Assembly: GCA_045538635.1 (NCBI GenBank)
Contig: JAZSRU010000140.1
Coordinates: 1 to 42,783, forward strand
Length of the DNA stretch: 42,783 nt
DNA from: RGIG5270 sp045538635
GTDB taxonomy: Bacteria; Verrucomicrobiota; Lentisphaeria; Victivallales; Victivallaceae
Reading direction: 5' to 3'
Below the pieces are notes generated by a model. It was not told where the DNA came from and ran no database searches. It worked only from the letters and a program-made list of their open reading frames with translations. Below, piece after piece: positions 26,048-34,083 of the stretch. How positions within the stretch are numbered: the first letter of the stretch is position 1; each line of letters begins with the position of its first letter. A program made the translations under genes and the position numbers.

Positions 26048-26671
26048 ATGATAACTTTTGATGAGCCGTTTTTGAATGAAGGTGAAACTCTCATCTGCTG
26101 GGGTGACAGCCTGACTGCTGACAGGAATTCTTATGTCGGATTTTTGCGGCAGAAACTTGAAAAATATAACATCAATGTGGTCAATGTCGGTCGTAAAGGG
26201 GATAAAACTCCGCTTGCTTTGATGCGTTTGGAACAGACTTTGTGGAAAAAAGATTTTGATGCATTGTCGATTTTTCTCGGTGTCAATGATGCCATTATCG
26301 GGCGCGGCAGATGGGCAGACGAACCGTTTATTGCACCGCAGACATTTCATGACAATCTGATATGGATGATTTCGCAGATACGGACTTTTCTCGGAAATAA
26401 AAAGATTTCGGTAATAATTCCGTATTCGCCTTTTGAGGGTGATGCGTGGGCAGAATTCGGAGATTGCCTGCGTTCTTATGCACAGATGGCGCGTGATGCG
26501 GCTCATAAAATGAATTGCCGCATTGTGGCATTGGATACAGCTTATGAAGAGTTCCGCAGTGCCAGAGGACCGCGTTCAAAAAAAATATTGACTGTTGACG
26601 GAGTTCATCCTACGGCTGAACTTGGAGAATTTACTGCCGGTGTTATTTTGAAGAGCTGGGGCATGAACTGA
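26048..26671 (+). CDS. SGNH/GDSL-family hydrolase
   Basis: This 207-residue esterase-fold protein has block I ICWGDSLTADR (nucleophile serine), a block II glycine in VVNVGRKGDKTP, block III FLGVNDAII (oxyanion asparagine), and block V VDGVHPTAELGE with the Asp-x-x-His pair. Such enzymes remove acetyl or acyl groups from sugars, lipids or peptides. No signal peptide is seen, so the substrate is probably intracellular. The next gene starts 17 bp downstream and may be co-transcribed. Confidence 0.9.
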   Translation: MITFDEPFLNEGETLICWGDSLTADRNSYVGFLRQKLEKYNINVVNVGRKGDKTPLALMRLEQTLWKKDFDALSIFLGVNDAIIGRGRWADEPFIAPQTFHDNLIWMISQIRTFLGNKKISVIIPYSPFEGDAWAEFGDCLRSYAQMARDAAHKMNCRIVALDTAYEEFRSARGPRSKKILTVDGVHPTAELGEFTAGVILKSWGMN

Positions 26672-26688
26672 TTCTGCGAGGGGTTGAG

Positions 26689-28125
26689 ATGAATATTGTA
26701 TCAACAGTTAAAAAACATGACAATTTTCAGTTGGAATTCAAGAATATCTATCCGCTTCACTCTGAAAATAAAGTGAGTGAGTACAATGCTGATGTGTTTT
26801 TTTTCCTGCCGCGCAATCTGGCAGTGAATGAATACAGTTTTTCAGGGCGTGAGTTTTATAATGATTTTTCAGAATACATCAGATTCAAAACGCCGTCATT
26901 CAGTTTGTCAGATCTGGTCGATGACAGCAATCAGGTGTTGAGCCGCCTGAAAACGGCTGTTGATAATGCGGGCGTTGACCGTAAAAATTTCAATCAGTGT
27001 TTGAAAATGTTCTGCTCAATCGTCAAAAGTGCGCTGCGTGATTCTGCGGATAAAATACGGGAATCGGATAACTTTGAACGGGACTTGGAGATTTACTTTC
27101 AAAATACGGAAAAAGTTTTGATTTCTTTCCGTGCCATGCGCTGTAAATTGGAAAATTTGCAGGATGAAATGGAGCTTTTTGGGTTGGTTGATGAATTTTT
27201 GAGCGTTACAGCAAATCGCTATGCTTATGATTTATGGAAGTTTTTTCAGCAGAAAATGCCGGATAATAAAAATATTGAAAAACTTATTGCCCGTGTGACT
27301 TTCCGGGAAATTGAACACCGCAGAAATTCCGGGTATCATGCAGTTCCTGATGTCAATGGGGACAATTCCGAGCTGCTGTATCGGGAGAGTACATTGAAAA
27401 AAGTACTGGCAAATGTGCTTTTTCTCAATGTTGAAACCCGCAAGGACGGTATTATGATTGAAAATTTTTTGATGGCATTTGCGGCAGCGGTGGCGATGAT
27501 TTTTGTAACGGCGATTGCTTTTTTGTGGCAGGGGCTGGCGCTGGCGGAATTTTCTGTTTCATTTTTTGCGGTGTGGGTCATTGCATATATGTTCAAAGAC
27601 AGGATCAAAACGCAGCTGCAGCTGTATTTTATCGCCAAACGCAGCCGTTATTCTTATGATTACAAGCAGAAAATTTTTGACGGTTTCGGCAATGAAATCG
27701 GAGTGTTCCGGGAAGGATTCCGTTACTGCAACGGCAAGGATATTGATGAAAAGATCATCAGAGTCCGCAACCGTACCGCTGTCGGCAGACTGGTGAATGG
27801 TTCGCAGGAGGAGAATGTCCTTGTTTACCGGAAAAAAATTGAATTGAAAGGCAATGCATGCAAAAATATTTTCAGCGAATTCAATGTGGACGGAGTTGTC
27901 AATATTTACCGTTTGAACATCAGGCATTGGCTGAACAAAATGGATAATCCTGAACGGCAGATATATTATTCTGACGGTGAAAAAATACATCCAATGACCG
28001 CAAACAGAGATTATCATGTCAATATCGTCATGCGCATCAGCGGCAAAAATTGTCATGAACAGTATGTCCATTACCGTCTGGTGTTGTGCCGTGACGGTAT
28101 CCGCAGTTTGAAAAAATTTGATTGA
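26689..28125 (+). CDS. Unknown protein with a central two-helix membrane anchor
   Basis: I do not recognise this 478-residue protein. Residues 1-255 are soluble and mostly helical (for example RDSADKIRESDNFERDLEIY and MRCKLENLQDEMELFG, possible coiled coil). About residues 258-300 form two adjacent hydrophobic helices (FLMAFAAAVAMIFVTAIAFLW and SVSFFAVWVIAYMF). The C-terminal 170 residues are basic and strand-rich (RQIYYSDGEKIHPM, YHVNIVMRISGKN). There is no signal peptide, so both soluble parts likely face the cytoplasm. A GAGGGG site precedes the ATG. It follows the SGNH hydrolase by 17 bp and converges with the SurA-like gene 9 bp away. Confidence 0.85.
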   Translation: MNIVSTVKKHDNFQLEFKNIYPLHSENKVSEYNADVFFFLPRNLAVNEYSFSGREFYNDFSEYIRFKTPSFSLSDLVDDSNQVLSRLKTAVDNAGVDRKNFNQCLKMFCSIVKSALRDSADKIRESDNFERDLEIYFQNTEKVLISFRAMRCKLENLQDEMELFGLVDEFLSVTANRYAYDLWKFFQQKMPDNKNIEKLIARVTFREIEHRRNSGYHAVPDVNGDNSELLYRESTLKKVLANVLFLNVETRKDGIMIENFLMAFAAAVAMIFVTAIAFLWQGLALAEFSVSFFAVWVIAYMFKDRIKTQLQLYFIAKRSRYSYDYKQKIFDGFGNEIGVFREGFRYCNGKDIDEKIIRVRNRTAVGRLVNGSQEENVLVYRKKIELKGNACKNIFSEFNVDGVVNIYRLNIRHWLNKMDNPERQIYYSDGEKIHPMTANRDYHVNIVMRISGKNCHEQYVHYRLVLCRDGIRSLKKFD

Positions 28126-28134
28126 GGCTTGAGA

Positions 28135-29088
28135 TCAGAAAGCAAATCTTTTTATTTCTGTATTTTTCAGTAATTGATTGAGCAGATTTTTCATAAAAAT
28201 TCTGCTTTTGCGGCTTTCAAGTTCGGTTTTTATAAAGAATTCAGCTTTTGCCAGTGGGATATAGCTCGGCTGATTTTTCTGTGATACCATGATTATTGCG
28301 TAATAGTTGGGAAATTCGATGATATGAGATGGGGTATTGAGCTGCATTTTGGCGGCGCGGGCCGCCATTTCCGGCGGGAACCCCTGCATTTTGAAAAAGT
28401 CTTTGGGGAGTTTTGAATTGATTTTTTGGGCGAGTTTATCGAAACGGACACCCTGTTTCAACATATATGATGCATTTTTAAGAGTTTTGAATGCCGCCGG
28501 ATCGCTTTTGGCTGTGGCGATAAACGAGATATTGATTTTTGCATCATGCATGAAAATATTCTGATTGACACGATAGAAATATTCGATTTCATCGGCATTG
28601 ACTTTGATTTCACCGGCTTTTTTCTCTTTCAGATACCTGCGGATGGCGATATTGAGTTGAGTATCGCGGTCGGAGGCGAGAGTTTGCAATGTTTTATTTT
28701 TGTATTTGAGTTTTTTCAGCTCTGCGGGAAATTGCTGCATGGCGTCACGCAGAAATTGAAATGTCATTTGTTGTGACGGCGCAAAACCGTTTTTTTTCAG
28801 AAAATCAGTACAGAGAATATAGTATATTTCTTCATCGGTCACACGGCGGATAGCATCTGTAAGTTCTTCAGAGGTATAATCTTCAAAATCAGGATGGTAC
28901 TTGAGCATCAGCTTTATGACAGTTTGTTTGTTCAAATTGCGGTCGTTGAAAGAAACAAGAATATCCGGGTATGCAGACATCGCCTGCATCAGTTTCTGTT
29001 CGCGCTGCTGCTGTACGGATATTTTCTGCGATTCGGCAGGGAGCATGATTGCAGACAGCAGCAAAATAATTGTCAGATATTTTTTCAT
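28135..29088 (-). CDS. SurA/PrsA-like periplasmic protein with parvulin-like region
   Basis: This 317-residue exported protein has the signal MKKYLTIILLLSAIMLPAES. A helical chaperone-like region follows (residues 25-160, with FNDRNLNKQTVIKLML and AIRRYLKEKKAGEIKVNADEIEYFYRVNQNIF). A stretch resembling the parvulin domain comes next (INISFIATAKSDPAAFKTLKNA, LKQGVRFDKLAQKINSK, PSHIIEFPNYYAIIMVSQKNQPSYIPLAKAEFFIK). The layout fits SurA/PpiD-type folding factors of the cell envelope. The catalytic parvulin histidines are not obvious, so it may be chaperone-only. It lies 9 bp after the lipoprotein gene in the dut run. Confidence 0.7.
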   Translation of the reverse strand: MKKYLTIILLLSAIMLPAESQKISVQQQREQKLMQAMSAYPDILVSFNDRNLNKQTVIKLMLKYHPDFEDYTSEELTDAIRRVTDEEIYYILCTDFLKKNGFAPSQQMTFQFLRDAMQQFPAELKKLKYKNKTLQTLASDRDTQLNIAIRRYLKEKKAGEIKVNADEIEYFYRVNQNIFMHDAKINISFIATAKSDPAAFKTLKNASYMLKQGVRFDKLAQKINSKLPKDFFKMQGFPPEMAARAAKMQLNTPSHIIEFPNYYAIIMVSQKNQPSYIPLAKAEFFIKTELESRKSRIFMKNLLNQLLKNTEIKRFAF

Positions 29089-29097
29089 GCGTGGAGC

Positions 29098-29601
29098 TTA
29101 ATTATCGTTTTGCATGGGGATATTTTTTGCCTGCATCAGGCGCACAAGAGATGGACCGTGAACGGGAATATTTTTCAGCTTGGCGGGGATGAAATTCAGT
29201 TCACCTTTCAGCAATGATTGTTCTGTTTCGAGCAGGAGCTGCAGATTGTCATGTTCCCGCTGCAGAATACTGTTCATTGGGTGTTTGTTCAATCCCTGTG
29301 CGAGGATTTCAAGTGCGAGTCTGTCGTATCCTGAATTGATTGCTTTCTGCGCATGGATGATGTATGTATTTGCAGTCTGAGTTTCCAGAATATAGTTGAG
29401 ATAAGTATCTGCGGGATTGAGTTTCTGCAATTTTTCTGCGCGTGCGGTGATAGTTGAACGGCTGCCTTTTTTCATGCTTTCAAAAAGGCGCAGGATCAGC
29501 ATGGTGCGTTCGCGCGAGATGGGCGGAGTTTCATCGTTTGAGCATCCGCAGAATGTTGCGCTTATGATAATTGCAGTTAATGACAGGATAAATTTTTTCA
29601 T
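29098..29601 (-). CDS. Putative lipoprotein, helical
   Basis: This 167-residue protein has a signal sequence ending in ISATFCGCSND; C20 in the FCGC context is a plausible although not canonical lipobox cysteine. The mature part is helical, and its ALEILAQGLNKHPMNSILQREHDNLQLLL stretch resembles a single TPR-like helix pair. I do not recognise a family. ATG 29601 overlaps the dut stop (ATGA), and the SurA-like gene follows 9 bp later, so this lipoprotein may partner the SurA-like protein in the periplasm. Confidence 0.75.
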   Translation of the reverse strand: MKKFILSLTAIIISATFCGCSNDETPPISRERTMLILRLFESMKKGSRSTITARAEKLQKLNPADTYLNYILETQTANTYIIHAQKAINSGYDRLALEILAQGLNKHPMNSILQREHDNLQLLLETEQSLLKGELNFIPAKLKNIPVHGPSLVRLMQAKNIPMQNDN

Positions 29602-30035
29602 TTTTTGCCGGTACTTCCGAAACCGCCTTCGCCGCGGTTTGTTTCTGAGAGTTCATCTGTCTGGCACAATTCGATTTCCGGGAGCTGGCAAATGACCATT
29701 TGTGCGATACGGTCGCCGCGGTTGATTTTGAATTCTTCTGTGCCGCCGTTGTACATGATTACGCCGACTTCACCGCGATAACCGGCATCAATAGTGCCGG
29801 GAGAATTGGTCAGCATGAGGTCAAATTTTGCGGCAAGACCGCTGCGGGGACGGATCTGGGCTTCAAAACCGTACGGCAGTTCAATGAAAAGTCCGGTCGG
29901 GACGATGGTTGAACGGCGTACCGGCAATGTCATGTCGACGCGTGAACGCAAATCGTATGCGGCATCATCGTGGTGTGCTTTGGCGGGGATGAGATCGAGT
30001 GCATCTTCGTGCATTTTGAAACGGACTTTTGTCAT
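29598..30035 (-). CDS. dut: dUTP diphosphatase
   Basis: From ATG 30035 (145 residues) all five dUTPase motifs are present: DDAAYDLRS (I), PRSGLAAKF (II), GTIDAGYRGEVGVIMYN (III), RGDRIAQMVI (IV) and RGEGGFGSTGK (V). The enzyme hydrolyses dUTP to dUMP, keeping uracil out of DNA. The frame stays open upstream to 30155, but that would overlap the divergent ispF start, and the AGGAG site (30045-30049 region) fits the ATG at 30035 or 30044. In motif I the usual 'AAGYDL' is DAAYDL. Confidence 0.95.
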   Translation of the reverse strand: MTKVRFKMHEDALDLIPAKAHHDDAAYDLRSRVDMTLPVRRSTIVPTGLFIELPYGFEAQIRPRSGLAAKFDLMLTNSPGTIDAGYRGEVGVIMYNGGTEEFKINRGDRIAQMVICQLPEIELCQTDELSETNRGEGGFGSTGKK

Positions 30036-30052
30036 TTTTTTCATATCTCCTG

Positions 30053-30104
30053 TTGAAATTATTTTGCTTTGTGATAATGTATATCCCAATAGCATATTTT
30101 TCAA
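30053..30104. promoter_or_regulatory. Overlapping divergent promoters for dut and ispF
   Basis: For dut (minus): TTGAAA (30104-30099), 17 bases, TACATT (30081-30076). For ispF (plus): TTGAAA (30053-30058), 16 bases, TAATGT (30075-30080). The two -10 boxes overlap, so the promoters may compete. Confidence 0.5.
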
Positions 30105-30132
30105 GAAAAATTTTGCAAAATGGAGAATTATT

Positions 30133-30606
30133 ATGATAAGAATAGGGCAGGGCATGGATGTTCATGCCTTTGAAGCCGGGCGAAAACTGATTCTCGGCGG
30201 CGTTGAAATACCGTTTGACAGAGGTTTGGCGGGGCATAGTGATGCGGATGTGCTTGTACATGCATTGATGGATGCATTGCTGGGAGCATTGGCACTTGGC
30301 GATATCGGTAAAATTTTTCCAGACAGCGACATGACATTCAAGGATGCTGACAGTTTGAAACTGCTGGCAAAAATTGTTGAATCCGAACAGTTCCGCAATG
30401 TGAAATTCGTTAATGCAGATATCACAGTTGTCGCTCAAAAACCCAAAATTGCTCCGTTTACACAGAAAATGCGTGAGAATATTGCCAATGTTCTGCAATG
30501 TTCCGTCAATCAGATATCGGTTAAGGGAACAACTACTGAAAAACTCGGATTCTGCGGTCGTGAAGAGGGAATTTTTGCTTCTGCGGTGGTTTTAGTGGAG
30601 GCTTGA
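30133..30606 (+). CDS. ispF: 2-C-methyl-D-erythritol 2,4-cyclodiphosphate synthase
   Basis: This 157-residue IspF makes the cyclic diphosphate intermediate of the MEP isoprenoid pathway. Zinc ligands D and H appear in GMDVHAF, with the third histidine in GHSDADVLVHALMDALLGA. DIGKIFPDSD and the C-terminal KGTTTEKLGFCGREEGI are family signatures. GGAG seven bases before ATG 30133 sets the start. The next gene, a CDF exporter, begins 1 bp after the stop. Confidence 0.97.
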   Translation: MIRIGQGMDVHAFEAGRKLILGGVEIPFDRGLAGHSDADVLVHALMDALLGALALGDIGKIFPDSDMTFKDADSLKLLAKIVESEQFRNVKFVNADITVVAQKPKIAPFTQKMRENIANVLQCSVNQISVKGTTTEKLGFCGREEGIFASAVVLVEA

Positions 30607-30607
30607 A

Positions 30608-31744
30608 ATGGAAAATGCAGTTGAAAAAGATTTTTCAAACCGTTTGAAACAGGGCAAAAAGGCTTCGATCGTTGGAATTTTTGTCAATCTGATTCTTTTC
30701 GTTATTAAGATAATTATCGGTGTTACAGCAAAAAGTGTCGCGCTGGTCGCAGACGCGGTAAACAACCTTACCGATGCTGCAAGTGCAGGAGTTTCTTTCC
30801 TCGGATTCAACATTTCATCGAAACCTGCAGATGATGAACATCCTTTCGGGCATGGCAGAATGGAGGATGTAACTGCGTTGATCGTGGCGGTTATCGTTAC
30901 CGCGATCGGTCTGGATTTCGGCAAAAGTGCGATAGAGAAAATAATTTCTCCGTCGGCAGTTGAAATCAGTTTCGTTCAGGGGGGATTCATTGTGCTTACG
31001 ATATTGATGAAACTTGGATTGTTTTTCTACTTCCGTCATGTCGGCAAAAAAATTGATTCACTTTCACTTCAGGGAGCTGCATTTGACAGTTTGAGTGATA
31101 TTCTGGGGACCGGAGTCGTTTTTCTGTCGATAATTTGCAGTTATCTGTGGGGGTGGCAGCTTGACGGATGGGCGACATTGATCGTGGCATGTATAATTCT
31201 GCGCGGCGGTATCGGCTTGGTGATTGAAACTGTCAATCCGTTGATCGGCGGCTGTCCTGATGGTGAAATCGTCGAAAAAATGAAAGAGATTCTGCTCGCT
31301 GATCCAGCCATTCACGGCGTGCATGATATAATTCTGCACAGCTATGGACACGATTGCTATTTTGCAACTGCTCATGCAGAACTTTCGGAAAATTTGAGCA
31401 GTATTGAGGCTCACGATATTCTGGAACAGGCGGAAATAAATCTGTCGCAGCATCTGCCGATAACCCTTGTTCTGCATTGCGATCCTTTTAATACAAACCA
31501 GCCGGAAGTCAAGGAGTGGCGCGTTAAACTGGAAAATATTTTTGTTGCAATGGATGACCTTTTCAAATTGTACGATTTCAAAATGTCCAGAGAAAATGGC
31601 GTTTATCATTTTTATTTTCATCTGCTGACTCCGCGCAAATATCTCAATCAAGAAGAGGAAATACGCAAAGTTCTTGCCAAAAAACTTGAAGATTCCGGCG
31701 TTGCCGCTGAACTGCATATAACATTTATCAATTCTTATGTATAA
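30608..31744 (+). CDS. Cation diffusion facilitator (CDF) metal exporter
   Basis: This 378-residue protein has about six helices and a cytoplasmic domain. The metal site in helix 2 reads ALVADAVNNLTDAAS and in helix 5 GAAFDSLSDILGTG (DxxxD), with the conserved DDEHPFGHGRMEDVTAL loop. DxxxD-type sites without histidine are common in the Mn/Fe branch, so Mn2+ or Fe2+ is a reasonable guess. An added C-terminal region (about 290-378) goes beyond the usual ferredoxin-like domain and contains GVYHFYFHLLTPRKYLNQEEE. It is translationally close to ispF (GGAGG within the end of ispF). Confidence 0.9.
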   Translation: MENAVEKDFSNRLKQGKKASIVGIFVNLILFVIKIIIGVTAKSVALVADAVNNLTDAASAGVSFLGFNISSKPADDEHPFGHGRMEDVTALIVAVIVTAIGLDFGKSAIEKIISPSAVEISFVQGGFIVLTILMKLGLFFYFRHVGKKIDSLSLQGAAFDSLSDILGTGVVFLSIICSYLWGWQLDGWATLIVACIILRGGIGLVIETVNPLIGGCPDGEIVEKMKEILLADPAIHGVHDIILHSYGHDCYFATAHAELSENLSSIEAHDILEQAEINLSQHLPITLVLHCDPFNTNQPEVKEWRVKLENIFVAMDDLFKLYDFKMSRENGVYHFYFHLLTPRKYLNQEEEIRKVLAKKLEDSGVAAELHITFINSYV

Positions 31745-32164
31745 CATGGCGGCGCGCAAAGTGGGAGTTTTGGGAGATTGTCCGTGACTGCACTGCAACT
31801 GTATTTTTTTCTCAAAAATCTCAATTCTCTCAAGCTTCTCATTATACTTTCTTGGCGTCAAAGAAAGTATCAAAGAAAACTTTTCTGCACTCAAATCTTT
31901 TCGTAATGCTTTGCCCGATGCAGCGTTACGGCGCCTGCGTTCCACTCCGGCTTATACTTTGCCGCTTAAGGCGGCTCGCTACTCAACGGACTCGCTATCT
32001 GCCCGGCACTTACTCGCAATCGCAGTACAAAACGGAGATTGACATTCGCGCCAGCGTTACAAAAAGGGGATGGATATCCCCCTTCGCGGCGATAACCGCC
32101 TTATTATTACTACGAGAATGCCGCAGTGCATGTTCAATAAATATTAAGATACATTAATTTTTTA
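31745..32164. repeat. Gene-free 420-bp region with hairpins and 9-bp repeats, probable dispersed repeat element
   Basis: I see no credible gene here. Contents: 9-bp units TGGGAGTTT and TGGGAGATT (31762-31779), and four 9-bp units ending in CTCA (31806-31841). A perfect inverted repeat ATACTTTCTT/AAGAAAGTAT with loop GGCGTCA (31844-31870). GCCGC/GCGGC (31961-31975). GGGGAT/ATCCCC (32066-32081). GCGG/CCGC (32086-32099). CAGCGTTAC occurs twice, near 31921 and 32052. The GC content of the middle (31915-32100) is higher than the flanks. The density of small hairpins without coding signal suggests a structured non-coding repeat. Its copy number cannot be judged from one window. Confidence 0.55.
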
Positions 32165-32647
32165 TTATTCATTTTTTATTCGCCAGAGATAACATTTATC
32201 GTTACTGGAGTAATAGAATTCTTTTATATTTTTGTGATATACTACAGGAGTGTCCCTATATCCGCCAGTAGTATATATTTTTTCCCAGACATATATTTTG
32301 CCATTGTTTCCGTCAGTAGTTATTTTTGCCGGAGCTCCAAATTCTAAAATGGCAACAGCACATGGTTTGCCTAAAAATGAATCATAATAATATTTTTGAA
32401 AAGTTTCTTCACGATCCTGATAAAGTAAAACTTCAGAAATGCCGAAAGTTAAAGGGCATATAATAACTCTGCCCGTGATTTTCATTGTTGTTATAAAAGC
32501 ATTGTCGTCTGGTTCTATATTAAGACCACCACGAGGATATTTTTTTATTGCTTCTAATTGTTGAGCTTCTGTAAGATTGTAAGTGTTTGCGCAACCACAA
32601 AGAATGGTGAATAATAATACAATGAGTAAAAGATGTAAATATTTCAT
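32165..32647 (-). CDS. Orphan AT-rich lipoprotein gene
   Basis: This 160-residue protein has the signal MKYLHLLLIVLLFTILCGCAN, with the lipobox cysteine in ILCGC. The mature part has KITGRVIICPLTFGISEVLLYQDREE followed by YYDSFLGKPCAVAILEFGAPAKIT and KIYVWEKIYTTGG. That 'GxP...ileFGaPakit...g..iyvW' string resembles small outer-membrane lipoproteins with a BamE/SmpA-like beta region, but this is only a resemblance. The gene is notably richer in A/T than its neighbours and lies between two repeat-like segments, which suggests acquisition or local rearrangement. Confidence 0.75.
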   Translation of the reverse strand: MKYLHLLLIVLLFTILCGCANTYNLTEAQQLEAIKKYPRGGLNIEPDDNAFITTMKITGRVIICPLTFGISEVLLYQDREETFQKYYYDSFLGKPCAVAILEFGAPAKITTDGNNGKIYVWEKIYTTGGYRDTPVVYHKNIKEFYYSSNDKCYLWRIKNE

Positions 32648-32732
32648 AGCCTGAATTTAATAGGAGGGAATGAGAGCTTGTAAGATATATATTCAAATAT
32701 TCTTTTCTTTTTTGAAAAGGTGAGGGGGGCTT

Positions 32733-32791
32733 GGGGGGGCCGGAAAAATCTTTTTTCTTTTAATCAAGAAAAAAGTTTTTCCGCTCCCCCC
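32733..32791. repeat. Long near-perfect hairpin between the dehydrogenase operon and the lipoprotein gene
   Basis: Left arm 32733-32759 and right arm 32766-32791 pair as G7/C6 ends, CGG/CCG, A5/T5 and a perfect 10-bp CTTTTTTCTT/AAGAAAAAAG around a 6-base loop (TTAATC). There is one unpaired T and one mismatch. It lies 18 bp past the dehydrogenase stop (minus strand) and could end that transcript, but the T run expected after a simple terminator is inside the arms. It could instead be a REP-like element. Confidence 0.65.
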
Positions 32792-32808
32792 AAAAAAACT
32801 ATCTGCTC

Positions 32809-34065
32809 TTATGCTTTTGCAGCGAGGAGATATTTTTCTGCTTCAGCGTTCCAGAGACCGTTGTGTCTGGCGACGATTTCAGCGAGGTCTGCGAAGAGCT
32901 TATCGGATTTGCCGAGTTCAGCGAAATCAGCGATAGCGGTCAGGGGCATATTGATATTGGTATAGATCAATTTTTTGCCGCCGGGGATCTTGGGCAGATT
33001 GAGAGTGGTTTCGATGACTGCGTCGATACCGCCGACATGAGTGATCATGGCTGCGGGGTTGAGTTTTCCGGTTTCCATCATAGCGATGGATTCTTTCATG
33101 TCATCGGTGTTGCCGCCGGAAGTACCGACGATGTGGGTGCTGCCGTAGTGGACGTTGTAGAAGTTGAATTCGGCTTTGAATTCGGGGTTGGTGGGACCGG
33201 CGAAGAAGTTCAGACAGCCGTCGCGGCCGAGGATGCGGTCGCCCTGTTCGACAACGGGACGGACGGGGGCGAAGACGAAAACGTCATCGTAACCGGTACC
33301 GCCGGTAAGGTCCATAAGAGCTTTGTCAGCATCTTCGACTTTGGCAGTATTGAGGTAAACGAGTTTGACACCGTTTTTGGCAGCTTCTTCGACAGAGTAG
33401 AGCTGTTCTGCGCGTGCCAGACGGGCATCATCGATATCGGTTACAACGAGGAAAGAGGGACGCAGAGGAGCGTGGATGGCGTAGTCGATAGCGCCGAGAC
33501 CCATGGGGCCGACACCTGCGAGGATAGCCATTTTACCGCCTTCGACGATACCCATTTTGTGGACATAGCTGCCGTTGGTGGTGTGATAGTTGGCGTGGAA
33601 AGCGCCGACAATGCAGCTCATGGGTTCAGAGAGAGAACCGTAGAAGAAAGCATCGCCGTTATAGGGGAGCAGGCAACCCATTTCCATAACTTCGTTGGGG
33701 ATGATGATGTTGACTGCGCCGCCGCCGACATACTGATAAGAGTAACCGGGAGCTTCGAGGCTGCCTTTGTAGTTGATAGCGGGCTGGATGGCGAATTTGT
33801 CTCCGGCTTTGAACTGGGACTGCCATTTTGAACCGACTTCGAGGATTTCACCGCAGAATTCGTGGCCGAGGATGATGGGTTTTTCGGCGACATTATTGGG
33901 AACGCGTTTGTGATCGGGGCCCTGCATAGCGGCTTTGTAGCTGGACATGCAGAGAGAGTCGGAGGTGATGCGTGCGAGAATCTGATCGTCCTGCAGAGCG
34001 GGCAATTCAAATTCTTCAAGACGCAAGTCGTTTTTTCCGTAAAGACGTACTGCTTTTGTTTTCAT
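32809..34065 (-). CDS. Zinc-dependent medium-chain dehydrogenase, L-sorbose-1-phosphate-reductase-like
   Basis: From ATG 34065 (AAGGA 8 bases before) the protein has 418 residues. The zinc site appears as SDSLCMSSYKAA (C), then LGHEFCGEILEVG (H, E). The Rossmann segment is MAILAGVGPMGLGAIDYAI with acidic VVTDIDDARLARA, which suggests NAD(H). It is longer than ordinary alcohol dehydrogenases (about 345), with YKGSLEAPGYSYQYVGGGA and related inserts that recall proteins annotated as L-sorbose-1-phosphate reductase. It is the last gene of the DeoR-E2-E3-E1 run. Substrate is unproven; a polyol phosphate or acetoin-like compound would fit the DeoR regulator. Confidence 0.8.
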   Translation of the reverse strand: MKTKAVRLYGKNDLRLEEFELPALQDDQILARITSDSLCMSSYKAAMQGPDHKRVPNNVAEKPIILGHEFCGEILEVGSKWQSQFKAGDKFAIQPAINYKGSLEAPGYSYQYVGGGAVNIIIPNEVMEMGCLLPYNGDAFFYGSLSEPMSCIVGAFHANYHTTNGSYVHKMGIVEGGKMAILAGVGPMGLGAIDYAIHAPLRPSFLVVTDIDDARLARAEQLYSVEEAAKNGVKLVYLNTAKVEDADKALMDLTGGTGYDDVFVFAPVRPVVEQGDRILGRDGCLNFFAGPTNPEFKAEFNFYNVHYGSTHIVGTSGGNTDDMKESIAMMETGKLNPAAMITHVGGIDAVIETTLNLPKIPGGKKLIYTNINMPLTAIADFAELGKSDKLFADLAEIVARHNGLWNAEAEKYLLAAKA

Positions 34066-34083
34066 GATAATTTCCTTCAAAAG

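Noticed and set aside
30068..30078. TTGTGA-like string in the dut/ispF spacer as a third copy of the operator
   Set aside because: There is only one half-site and no partner or second copy at 21-22 bp.
30036..30155. Longer dut start at 30155
   Set aside because: It would run through the divergent promoters and overlap the ispF start, and the added residues are not dUTPase-like.
31852..32157. A 101-residue plus-strand open frame inside the gene-free region
   Set aside because: No ribosome site, odd composition (many Arg, Leu and Cys), and it is made of inverted repeats. It is probably a chance frame over a repeat element.
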